A stretch of 64,000 nt of DNA from positions 62,001 to 126,000 of the forward strand of contig JNDT01001931.1 in the NCBI GenBank assembly GCA_000697055.1. The letters are read 5' to 3'. Source of the DNA: Saksenaea vasiformis B4078. Its lineage: Eukaryota; Mucoromycota; Mucoromycetes; Mucorales; Saksenaeaceae. Both the position numbers and the translations under genes were made by a program. Positions 22,445-33,000 of the stretch are shown here, piece by piece. How positions within the stretch are numbered: the stretch's first letter is position 1; the number at the start of each line of letters is the position of its first letter. The notes beneath the pieces were generated by a model. It was given only the letters and a program-made list of their open reading frames with translations. It ran no database searches and was not told the DNA's origin.

Positions 22445-24227
22445 CTACTTTCTGAAGAATCTCTTGCGTCGCTTTTGTGAGTTAGGATAATCACAGCGAA
22501 CACCGTTGGTCAAAGAAGATTTGCAGACCAGACCACCTGCACAAGGCCGGACTAACCATTGGCCATAGAGACAATAAGCATAGTCATTGCCAATGCAGGT
22601 CATTGCATTTTCATTGGAACATGGTGATCCATGCGTGGGTGGACTAGGACTGGCACTAGAACCGATTTGGATTAGAAACTTGTAATAAATGAAACGCCCC
22701 AACTGCTCTATCTGTCTGTCTTCTAACCTGGGTGTTCCTGTGGCTGTGGTGCTGCTGCTCTTGGAAAGGGGCTCAGAGGTTGTAGTACTCGGAGTATGTG
22801 TCAATCTCTTACTATGACTAGGACCTTTACCACCATTGCTATCGAACGGAAATAATGTAAGACAGTCGGAACCTCAGAGCAACTGTTACCTTTTAAGCGC
22901 CTTAGACACCGCTACTGCATAGTTTGGCGAGCCATCATTATTTGCAAAGGCCTGCGAAGCATCCCACATCATCACGCCACCAAATGAAGGATATTGATTC
23001 TGTAAAGTTTGGATCGTCGTCGTCAAGGTTTTCAGTGCAACGTAACCAGATCCAGCCGATGTCGAGCCAGGTACTCCGACATAAAGTTTCACATCCTTAT
23101 TTTTTGCCTTTGTCCGTGCCCATTCGTCCCAAGTTTCATAATTAAACTGACCATTCGTGATGCTACAATACTAGAAAAAGAATTTTTTTTAGAAAAAATA
23201 AAATCTCAGCCGTGCTCAACTTACATTGTTGTAAAATTGAACTCTAAAGTATACAGGTTAATGTAAGCCAAGGAAAAAACTTCCATTCTTTTGTAGACTC
23301 ACGAGACAATGTCAACCCAAGCGTTATCCAGGAGACCGCCGAAGTTTTGATCGGGAAAAGGGCATTGGGGCGCAGCAGTAATGTAGTACTTTCTTGATTT
23401 GTCAGAGTCTGTCATGTAAGAAGGTCAGCGGAGATTTTTTTTCTAAAGACAGCTGTACCGTAGTGTTGACGCATGCGATTGACAAAAGCAACGTAGGCTG
23501 TGCTACTAGCGGCTTCTAGATCCAGATCGAAGCCATCAATCACAGCACTTCCAAAAGGTCGAACTTTGTTTGATCCACCACCAAAATAGGACCACAGATC
23601 ATCGGCTAGCTGCTCTCCCTCTTTGTCCGAGGTGAGACCGTAGCTACCAGTAGCACCTCCCATGGATAGTATAATCTTCTTTCCTTTGGACTGACATTGC
23701 TTGATGTCCTTTTCCACCTCCGGACATTGGAGCAGTTGCGTGCCTTACATAAGAGAAATTAGTAAATAAATCAATATGGTTTTTGTTCGTGGCACCTGGA
23801 ATGAGTCCTGTGCAGTTCTTCCCCCCATTGGACAAATCAAAGGCTAACTGTTGACCTCTACCTGCAAATCATGGGAGATGAGTACCATTAGACATAGGTA
23901 GCAGCATCGCTTTACCGAATTGGTGTAAGAATGCCAATGCAAACATATCTACTGTGTCGTCCTCGCAATAATGAGATAGTCTCTGCAAAAGAAAAAAAAA
24001 AGGGCGGGGTGAATCTAATGAATATAGTCTATCCTTTACCTGTTGCGAGTCTCCACCAGCAGAGTTCTGGCCCCTAGTGAAGGCTGTTTAGCAGGCAGGT
24101 GCTGGACAAGTTTTGAATTATGGTACCAGTAATGGATCAAGTTGCCATGACCACTATCGTCAAAGGCCTGAATTACAGTTGTTGCAGCAAGAACAAGAGC
24201 AGATGCACAGTAGAGATGTGTTTTCAT
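22445..24227 (-). CDS. Secreted GH18 class III chitinase with CBM19
   Basis: Endochitinase acting on cell-wall chitin. Nine exons: 24227-24127, 24073-24040, 23982-23916, 23861-23796, 23743-23459, 23408-23303, 23243-23225 (19-nt micro-exon), 23170-22890 and 22838-22445; phases all agree, about 450 aa. A signal peptide ([22 protein letters not shown]) is followed by the class III start [24 protein letters not shown] and the catalytic DGFDLDLE motif (D159, D162, D164, general acid E166) are intact; [13 protein letters not shown] and [12 protein letters not shown] close the barrel. A Ser/Thr-rich linker leads to a Cys-rich CBM19 chitin-binding module ([19 protein letters not shown]). A 72-nt in-frame segment (22727-22656, GT..AG) in the linker may be a further intron; removing it gives about 426 aa. 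The tail is very basic (KRRKRFFRK). Confidence 0.93.
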
Positions 24228-24716
24228 CGTTTGTTGGTTGTAAGCCGACGGTCCATCTCAATGAAGCTTTTTATAGAGAACGTCGTAGGTCCAACGAACG
24301 ACCTTCTCCCTTGATGATCAGTCTGTTGAAAGTCTTTCGTTTACCATCGTACAGCTGTCAGCAGATACAGAAGCAGAGTGATGTTATTCTCGTGTCAGGA
24401 GGGCAGCACTGCTCATCAAGGCAACCACACCGCACATCCTGTCATTTAGACTTTTTTCTTTTCCATGATCATCTAACTTCATATGTAAACAACTGTCATC
24501 TCTCAAGACAACGATAAGGTAAGCGAGATACTACTGATCATGAGCAGCGATGATCATCAGGAAGCAAATAGAGTAACCAATGACATAGCTTCATGCATTT
24601 TTCCCTCCATGCATCTGCTCATCTGTCCTCCACGCTTAGACAACACCCAATGATTTTGACAGAACAAATAAGAACAAACTACTTCTTTTATTTCATGATC
24701 GAAAAAGAAAAAAAAA
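24228..24716. other. Chitinase promoter / eS17 3' flank
   Basis: Upstream of the chitinase ATG (24227). No gene seen. Several TGATCA/ATCATGAG-like short repeats near 24430-24560, meaning unknown. Confidence 0.4.
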
Positions 24717-25425
24717 TTAGGCCTGTGCCTCGGCCTTGCGGGGACCACGGTTGTCACGACGGCCACGGTTGGCCTTGGGCTCGAAAGTGGCCACAGGGGT
24801 AGTCACACGGACACCAGGGACGTTCTCAAAGTGAAGCGACTTGAGCAATTCCTAATAAAACGAAAAAAGGTGGTTTAGGCAAAGTGCGCGGTGGAATCTT
24901 GACACCTCAAGAAAGTGAAGAAAATGGCCATCGAAAGATCCCACCGCGCGCACGGCTTTTGCCCCACTTTTTTACAAGAGAGACACAAGCATGCGTACGC
25001 ACGCATTCCAACAAACTTTCTCGAATAATTACCTCAGTCTCAGGATCAATCTCAATGACGGAAGTGTCCAAAGCAGAGAATTCGGGGACATAGTTGTCGC
25101 GGCGCTCGCGCTCTTCTTCTTGCAACTTGAAGGAAATGCCACGGACGGGACCGCGGGAGATACGCTTCATCAAGTGGGTAGTGAAACCGGCGATCTTGTT
25201 GCGAAGACGCTTGGACTGAAGGATAGCAACCTCATCAAGGATGCGCTTGTTGGTTTGGAAATCCAAAGTAAGACGGGGGTAGTACTTTTCGATAAGAACG
25301 CGGGAAGCCTTCTTGACAGTCTTAGTTCTAACGCGACCCTAAAACATCGTCATCAGCATCCATCCATCCATCGATTTCTTTCTTCATTGATTCGACTGTC
25401 TTTTTCAAAAAAGACTACATACCAT
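24717..25425 (-). CDS. RPS17: Ribosomal protein eS17 (40S subunit)
   Basis: Three exons: 25425-25423 (the ATG alone), 25338-25033 and 24851-24717, giving 147 aa. The ATG codon is directly followed by intron GTATGT, a layout often seen in fungal ribosomal protein genes. The protein starts [20 protein letters not shown], continues with [22 protein letters not shown] and [29 protein letters not shown], all standard eS17 sequence, and ends in an Arg/Gly-rich tail ([17 protein letters not shown]). Introns of 84 nt and 181 nt are longer than most in the window. Divergent from JMJD7, whose start is 200 bp away. Confidence 0.96.
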
Positions 25426-25624
25426 GGTGTTCAAGCGATAAGTTAAAAAAGAGAGAAGGAAACTAGGCAATCCACAAAGCGCCGTTCTTTTTTCTTTCGC
25501 AACACCCCCGCACCAGTAGGCACAGGCAAATTTCGGAGTGGCTTGCGGTGCGGTAGTTCAAATTGAAAGATCATCGGAAGTGGTCCGGAGTTACTTTCTT
25601 TTCACTGCCATTCATCCCTAAAAA

Positions 25625-27071
25625 ATGGATGAAGCATTTATCAAGTATATCCGCCAATACCAAGGTAAATAGTAAACGCTCTTTTCTTTGAAGTGCGTGT
25701 TAAGTAAGGTATTACTTATTAAGACATTAACGGAAGCCATATAAATATCTACGGTTCACCACCTGCGCCCCTGGAGTTTGCTCGCGCAAGTGTACACCCC
25801 AATAGGCCTGCGGTGATCAAAGGCAAGGCGAAGACGGATAGCAAGGTTTGATTAACATGGTTATCAGGTGCTATGAGTCATTGGCCTGCCAGAAAACTCT
25901 GGACCAATGATTACCTTCGCTCAAAAATGGGAGACAGCGAGGTTACTGTGGCAAGTAAGTGGATCTTTACCTTTAGCAAGTGGCTCACTTCTAGATAGCT
26001 ACGCCCAACGGGTAATAGAAAAAAGAAATTTGACCAGTAATGAGGCGGAGGTAATCACCACTAACCTTGTGGTAGCTATGCCGACGCTGTCGCCTATGAT
26101 CCCAAAACTTTGAAGGAGTATTTTGTCAAGCCGTACGAGCAAGCCATGTCATTGAATCAGTTCATTGATATTATGGAAGGCAAAACCGAAACAGACAATG
26201 TACACTACGTTTCATTACAGGATGGAAGTTTGGCCAAGGAATTCGCTCCAATTAAAGACGATGTGGACAGCGAGATAAAATGGTTCTCTGAAGCGCTTGG
26301 TAATGAACCCCCCTGATTGCATAGCATTGTACTCAAATGATTCTGCCATGGTTATAGGTAAAAAGCCTGATGCCGTGAATCTCTGGTTTGGCGACCACAA
26401 AAGCATAACTTCACTGCATAAAGATCCTTACGAGAATTGTTACGCTGTGATCCGTGGCACGAAGACGTTTATACTATTCCCTCCAACGGAGTACTATTGC
26501 ATGCATGGTCTGTCATATTTTGTTGTCCAAAACAAGAGTAGGTCCTCATGCGTATCATCTCGGTAGAGACGAACTATCAAAACGCAGTCTACGTTCCCAA
26601 TAAGGAAACGGGCCGACTCGAACTTTGTCCATGTGAAGGAGAGACCTTATGGATCCCAATCGATCCAGTTAAGCCCGATCGCGACCGCTTTCCACGTTTC
26701 ATTTATGCCTCTCCTATCGTTGTCACCGTGAATGAAGGTGAAATGCTGTATTTGCCAGGTAAATACTGCATACTTACACTGCATGATTCATGCTAACCGC
26801 CGATAAAAACTTATTTTCTAAAAAATAAGCCTTATGGTTCCATCAGGTAATGCAGGAGGGAGAAAGCGGTGCCATTGCGGTGAATTACTGGTATGATATG
26901 GAATACACGAATAGCCTTTTCCCGTCGCTGGGTCTCGTCCGTGATCTTGTCACAAGCGACGCGTTACGGAAGGCCAAGCTGAAAAAGGAGAAAGAAAGTT
27001 CAAGTACTACGGGAGGTAGAAAACAGAGCAGTCTTCCTATCGAGGGTGGCCTGGATCAAGCATCTAAGTAG
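25625..27071 (+). CDS. JMJD7-like JmjC oxygenase (lysyl hydroxylase family)
   Basis: JmjC-domain Fe(II)/2-oxoglutarate oxygenase; human JMJD7 hydroxylates a lysine of DRG GTPases. Eight exons: 25625-25664, 25724-25822, 25868-25954, 25999-26011, 26076-26299, 26358-26507, 26567-26758 and 26830-27071, 348 aa, phases consistent. Key segments match JMJD7: [83 protein letters not shown] and [10 protein letters not shown]. Iron ligands are H175, D177 (HKD) and H273 (FHQV). Intron 2 (25823-25867) is a GC-AG intron and exon 4 is only 13 nt. The tail after the fold is Lys/Ser-rich. The assignment depends on strong motif order rather than a search. Confidence 0.93.
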
Positions 27072-27176
27072 TCCATCGGTGGGCCAGATTTCCTTGTACA
27101 GAAAGTTATCGGGTTGGGTGAAGATCTTGTCCGGGAATTTAAACAAATGCATGGAAGATCCTATAAATAAATAGAT

Positions 27177-27179
<3 letters not shown>

Positions 27180-27220
<41 letters not shown>
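27180..27220. repeat. (AG)n microsatellite
   Basis: About 20 uninterrupted AG units, in the 3' flank of JMJD7. Confidence 0.95.
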
Positions 27221-27222
<2 letters not shown>

Positions 27223-27494
27223 GAGAGGTTACAGACAAAAACACGCTTCAACAGCTCGACCTATCGCTCATACAGTTACTGTTTATTGGAATGGGGAATT
27301 TACGCTATTCTGCATCCATGAAGGAATCAAGTTTGCGCTGAGAGAAAATAACATGGGCATTGTGAATACATCACTTATAAGAAGAAAAGGAGTGGGAGGA
27401 GTATGGAAATGAAAGCTCACCTCAACCAGCTCGAACTATTGATCATACAGTTAGTGTATATGAATGGATTAATGCAACAGTACGTATCCGAGAA

Positions 27495-28195
27495 AAAAAG
27501 GCAAAATACAGGATTTTGAATAAACATTTGCGTCATTCAAATATCACCTTGCGTTAACACCACTTCAATCCTGCGGTGAGAAGCAGTGTATCTTTGTGCA
27601 GAGAATCAGGTACCTTTACTTCTGAATCAAAGGTGTATTGCGCTGGTCCATTGTAATGGGTTCCCCAACGCACCAATCGGAACCCTTAAAGCGACAGTAT
27701 TTAAAGGGACGCATGAATTCCTTTTTTTTTTTCCTTTGGCTCCGTTTCCCACATGAAACGTCCCCGGTACGTACTGCGGTTGACCATAAACACAGGAAAT
27801 CAAGTTTTTTGATCGATTATTTAGACCACTGGTGGTAAATAAGAAACTGGCCGCTCCATAAAGCCATCCTCCTCCTCTCCCAACCCCCACCGAAATGGTG
27901 CGGGGCGTGGAACCCATCAAAGGATGGGATTACCCTTCAAGGGGGAGGGGGGTAAGTAAACTGACATCCAAGTATTATTCCATTTACTAATCCTGAACAA
28001 GTTTTTATGCTGTCTATATGAATTTCGCATCCATCGAGGGGCCGCGCTGATGTACGTAGCGTATGAATATGTTGCCAATTTATGTATTAACGAACACATA
28101 CTTGATACTTTCCTTAGCGTAAAAGTGGCTCCTCATGGGCGCCAAATTTATATAGATTAGCGTAAAAATTTGCTCAATAAACGGTAGGCTAAACA
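27495..28195 (+). repeat. Interspersed repeat family A, copy 2 (longest uninterrupted)
   Basis: Runs from TACAGGATTTTGAATAAAC to GCGTAAAAATTTGCTCAATAAACGGTAGG. Blocks shared with copy 1 (reverse) and copy 3: CAGGTACCTTTACTTCTG.ATCAAAGGT, GTGCGGGG.GTGG, GGGTAAGTAAACTG.CATCCA, CTATATGAATTTCGC.TCCATCGAGGG and GCGTAAAAGTGGCTCCTCA. The last two form an inner inverted repeat of about 45 bp around a core of roughly 100 bp. No protein frame. Confidence 0.75.
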
Positions 28196-28572
28196 AGAAG
28201 TAAAGAAGAAAGAAGGGCAACATTTGCTGGAGTATTTACTTGATTTGGAATCAATATCTGCGTCAGATAAACAGTAAACAGGAACGATCTTAAACATGAT
28301 CCCACCGTTATTCAATCCTTCACACGTTGCCTATCCAAGACTGTGGAATTCAAGTATAGAATCACAGTGTATCCTTGAATTCGCGCATTGTTCAAGAATG
28401 ATAACAAATTATTTTGTGGTTATCAGGAAAGATCAACCTTCCATAAGCACCCACCGCATCTGCTGCCCTTAAATCATCTTTTCGTATTGGATAAACTCTT
28501 ACTGAGACAAACACTGTAGAAATGAACGAAGTACGCGTAGATATGCTTTTTGTAAAGTTACAGCTGAATCTT

Positions 28573-29079
28573 TTAGATATCCAATACACAGTCGTACCAT
28601 GGATCTGGCCCATGGACAACGTTGCTTTGTCCTAGTGTTTTAAAGCCTACTTTCTCGTACAATTTGATCAAGTCAGGTCGACTAAGCAGCGCGATACGCG
28701 TGTACTTCTTTGTCTGCCTAAGTTGTTGAATCCAATGCTGCATAAGTACCACGGCAAACCCTTTCCCACGATATTCAGGGGAGATGCAAACGCCATGAAG
28801 GCATACAGTCTTGCCGTTGGGATCGTGGTTGCTCATCGATTCGTGTGTCACGAGTGCCTCGCTGCTTAACGACGAAGTAACGTAACCTATAAGTTCGCCA
28901 TGATAACGGACAACCGCCATGAGGGCTGAATCTTGCTGCGTGGCGTAGCCAATACGTTTTTGCAGTTGTTCTCTCGATGCAGCTTCGTCAGGATGAAATG
29001 CCACCGATTCCAATGTTGCAATTGCATCGAGGTCATCAACCGAGACAGGTTCGAAAACGAGATCGCTTACTGCAACCAT
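28573..29079 (-). CDS. GNAT N-acetyltransferase (arylalkylamine/polyamine acetyltransferase-like)
   Basis: Single-exon, 168 aa. The acetyl-CoA loop is YRGKGFAVVLMQHW (Q/RxxGxG/A signature), preceded by the beta-4 strand CLHGVCISPEYRG. The N-terminal part FEPVSVDDLDAIATLESVAFHPDEAA and the C-terminal LLSRPDLIKLYEKVGFKTLGQS resemble fungal/bacterial AANAT-like proteins (yeast Paa1 type) that acetylate arylalkylamines or polyamines. The substrate is an inference. First ATG is at 29079; upstream in-frame codons contain no ATG. Confidence 0.85.
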   Translation of the reverse strand: MVAVSDLVFEPVSVDDLDAIATLESVAFHPDEAASREQLQKRIGYATQQDSALMAVVRYHGELIGYVTSSLSSEALVTHESMSNHDPNGKTVCLHGVCISPEYRGKGFAVVLMQHWIQQLRQTKKYTRIALLSRPDLIKLYEKVGFKTLGQSNVVHGPDPWYDCVLDI

Positions 29080-29460
29080 AATAGCAACGAAACAAGGGGT
29101 GAACAAGCAAATTGAACACCAGCTACTACTGCATACTACAGTAAAAGGGGTGTGACTCAGTTACGCGCGTTGGACAAATAGCACTTTTTTTTCGATACCG
29201 AGTGAATTGACGGATTTTGTGATGATCTGAGTAGTGATCAGCCTATGAACGAGCAGCTTCTTTCAGAAGATCGGATATGGGGAGATTACGCCGGATACAA
29301 GAATGCAGACGCTGTAAATGCGATATAAAATGCAGATCATTGGTAATAAGACCCATCAAACTCAGCGGGGATATATATTGTACACCTCTGTCTTTTCAAT
29401 GTCCTTCCTTTTAGTCTTGTTTCTTGAACGACTATAATAAATCCTGCAACAAAAAGCAGC

Positions 29461-29726
29461 ATGCTTTCCTTCTGTATAACACAACTTCATCGGCGATTTC
29501 CGAGAATGCCATGGCGTCAGAATAGTAGCCCACAATATAGCAATCAGAAGAGGAGAAAGGCACTCCGATCTCAGCCAACAGAGACTACTGTAGATCTTTT
29601 ATGTTGGGATACGGCAATTACCATGGGTGACCCACGTATTAGCGATCTTGTGAGTTTACTCTCATGAGTGTCTTCTCCTATGTTCCTGATTTTGGATGAA
29701 CGTTCCAGGATGGAGCTGTGGGGTAA
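29461..29726 (+). CDS. Possible small two-exon protein, 68 aa, unknown
   Basis: Exon 29461-29649 ends on GTGAGT; the acceptor CCAG at 29708 leads to DGAVG and a stop. The product is basic (RRKALRSQPTETTVDLLCWD) with no domain I know. Supported only by an ATG, an open frame and good splice signals, so it may be spurious. The open frame at 29779-30225 beyond it has no ATG near its start and is mostly the antisense of the PHIP-like C-terminus. Confidence 0.3.
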
Positions 29727-30045
29727 CCAACAGTGAGGAGATGCGGTGCCTCTCCCACCATAGTCTCTGAAGTATATTGTGTCTCCAAGAAATCAGATAC
29801 TACGAACTTGTTCCAATCATGGTGTCTCAAGGATGCCATTTCAACTCTTTAAAGCAGCAACGCAGCAAGCTTTTGCATATACATCTCAGCAAATTAAGAA
29901 CTGTAGCAATCATTTCATTGATGGAAAGCTGACAGTACTCGGGCAGTGCTTCCAGCCAATGCAAAAAAAAAAAATCTTTTTTCTTTCAGAAGGCACGAAA
30001 CTTACACAAAAACCGGATCGGTCTATTCAAAATCACTATATACAT

Positions 30046-33000
30046 TCAGTATATATCATCCTCATCATCAATAAATTCATCATCATCCTCTTCTTCTGCG
30101 TCTTCGACGTCCTCGGCTTCTTCTTCTGTCTCCTCTGTTTCCTCGGCAGCCTCTTCTTCATCCCGATACTCCTCATCCGACTCATCTGGCTGTACCCTCC
30201 TCCGTGCTCCTCTGGCTACAGATAGTGCCATACGTGGGTCTATTTACACGCATGGGTGGTCAGTAAAGTAGCAAGCTCCCACGATGGTGAACAACTTACT
30301 CAATATTCGTGACTTAAAGAAACTCGCCATACGTTGGGCATTCTTGTTGGCAAGGGAAGTTTCATGATTATACTTTTGTGCGTTTTTCCGGATCAGTTCC
30401 ACATCATCTATGATGGCCTAGGTAGAATATTTAGCATTTCACCGACAGTAAGAGCGTTTTACTTCTTTACGACGATAGAACCCATTCTCTAATCGCTCGG
30501 TCACCATGTCCAAACATATTGGGTAGGCGATCTGTGACAGATAGTTTGGGTAATCGTAGTAATTGACTTGATGGATATAAAGTTGAAAATCATCCGTCGA
30601 TGTCAGCCATCGTAAAACATCTCTGGCGCGTATTAATTCTTGTCGAGACATGGAAGGTGCGACATCATATCGTACATAGAAGTCTTCACCACTAGGCACC
30701 AATTCCCATGGACTTAGGTCTTCAGGTTGCGACTCGTCGTCATCCCTAACATGTCTAAATTAGCAAATCTTCCGGCTAGGCAAACGACTGAACCACCGAC
30801 ATACCATATGACATGGTAATATGCCCATGGACTCGGCATTTTGGCACGTCTCCAGTACATGCCATTTGAATTGCGTGTGGAAATCGTTCCAGTATATTTG
30901 CCATCATCGTAGATCGCATCCACCTTTTCACCCGTTTGCAATTGCGTAAAAATATCCATGGATGCAACAAACCGCTCCCACAGCACGATAAACTCGGGAC
31001 ACCCATCTTCATCGGTGTAGTCAATGGTCACATCACGCCCGCGTGGTGCCCATACAGGTTCAGCGCGATTCAACAATGCCTCACGAACATTCACCAGCTC
31101 TTGTATATGTAGCTTTAAACGGCAAAAGGCGGGAGGTCCAACTTGCCAGCTGATCCCAGTAACCGTGCCAAAGACAACAGGTTCATTCGATTGTATAGGT
31201 CCATGCTTTTCATCAAAATGGCTCACCATCTCAGACATATCCCAATACTGTCGGTGCCCTTCTACCAAAACCACTACTCGATCGCCGTACTGTGGAAGGT
31301 ACTTTGATAACGTCCGCTCGGTACATTTGATCCACTCTAACGGCTCGTACTGAGCAATCTCCGTAGGTGTCAGGTTGCGTGGTTGTTCTCGACGTGGTCT
31401 GCCAGCACTTCGGGTGACTCTGGCTGGCACAGATAGGTCTCTCGAAGAAGATTTTGTTCCGTCGCGGAGAACTCGTGATGACTCTCGTGTGACACGTTGT
31501 TGCTTCACAGGACGACTACTTTCTTCTTCTTGGAAGTCCTCGTCACTGTCTTCAGCGATGTAGGACCTCAACTTCCTCTTCCCTTTACGATCTGCCAAGG
31601 ATGGACGAGGTTCCTCAGACTCCTCTCTCAGATAGCTTGTCTCTGTTGAAGGACCAGGCTCAGGTGACTCACTGCGCTGAGACTCGGCTACTTCAGTGGC
31701 TTCAGCAGATTCTGGCTCAGACTCATCCAGATCACTCTCCAAGTATGACATGCGTGTCACACGTCGTCGTCGTGGTCGAACAGGGAGTTCGTCCTCATCT
31801 TCGCTTCGCTCTCGGGCCTCCAGCGCACGGTTACGTGTGTTTCGCGTGACTCTACTGGTCGTTCCACGGCCACGGCCTCGGCCACGGCCCCGAGGAGTAC
31901 CTCTACGTCCTCCTCTTCTCGTACTAGGTAGCTCCTCCGCCGAATGTGATCGTCTTCGGATCTGACCAGCTCGGCTACGTGTCACTGGTCCTTCTTCACC
32001 AGGCTCGTTGTAGTTGTCGCTCACTTCGTCCCTTGCGTTATAGTCTTCCGATTCGGAACCATCCCCTGTGCTTTCCTCTTCGCTACTGTTATAAGCACCA
32101 CCATCTGCCTCTTCGTCATGATAATCTTCGTCATTTGAATCGTCAGGAAGTAGGAATTGCTGCGGAGGCGGCAAGGGGAACTGTATCTGTGTCGATGTTA
32201 CGTTTGTATCCATCTCATCTTCATCTTCGTTTCGAACGAATTCTCTCCTTCGTCGAGCAATGCGTGCCCGATCGATAGGTGGTAAAATGACAGCACGTCT
32301 TGCTCTGATCCTATAAACAAATACGCTTCAGTACTGCGCAGTCGCATAGATACAATCAATAAAGCATACTCTTCTTCTTCCGCTTCATAACTCATAAGCC
32401 TTCGTCCATCTTCTGCTTCAAATGTTTCCGGATGCACCGGTATACTTCGACCTAGGAAATGATTGCGGGGTAAGCAGCTGAGAAGTGATTCGCAGGTATT
32501 CTTATCATACCAAACCCAAGCTTTTTCTGATTTGGATATTCTACACCTCTCCAGTCAATAATAGGGGATAGAGGTAACGTATGAGGTGGCCGCTATGAAA
32601 GAAGAAAATTATTAGTTTGGCTATTACCAAGGTCTGAATAGCCTACCATGGTTTGCTCATCAAGAAAAGTGCCGTCGGCAGAAAATCTTAATGGCATGTA
32701 ATCCGTGTAGAAGTACTGACCACGCTCCCAATTGCGCACTTGATCATAATCGTTATCGAGTCCACCGATGCCAAACAGCGTACAGTTGCCATCTTCATCC
32801 GTAAGGGCATATTTCATTCCTGTTGTTCTATCAGAATAGGAGAATCTACATCCGATTACACGTACCGTCTCGTGAAAATTTACAGTCCAAAAAGACGCGA
32901 TTAGGATAGTGTTTAACTACATGAATCCGTGTCAGATCCACTTCTTTTTGCATCCATTGCACTTACAATAAGTTGTCCGTTTTCGACGTAAATCCCACAT

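Larger units (their letters stand above)
27072..28572. other. Intergenic with microsatellite and repeat copy
   Basis: Between JMJD7 (+) and the GNAT gene (-). Contains the (AG)n tract and copy 2 of repeat family A; the rest (28180-28572) shows no coding signal. Confidence 0.5.

Noticed and set aside
27000..27251. Ser-Leu repeat open frame
   Set aside because: Product of the AG microsatellite read on the minus strand.
29779..30225. 148-aa open frame with hydrophobic tail
   Set aside because: Overlaps antisense to the acidic C-terminus of the PHIP-like gene and begins with a non-ATG codon.
30439..32437. Treating each long minus-strand frame as a separate gene
   Set aside because: Splice sites, phases and PHIP homology show that they are exons of one gene.
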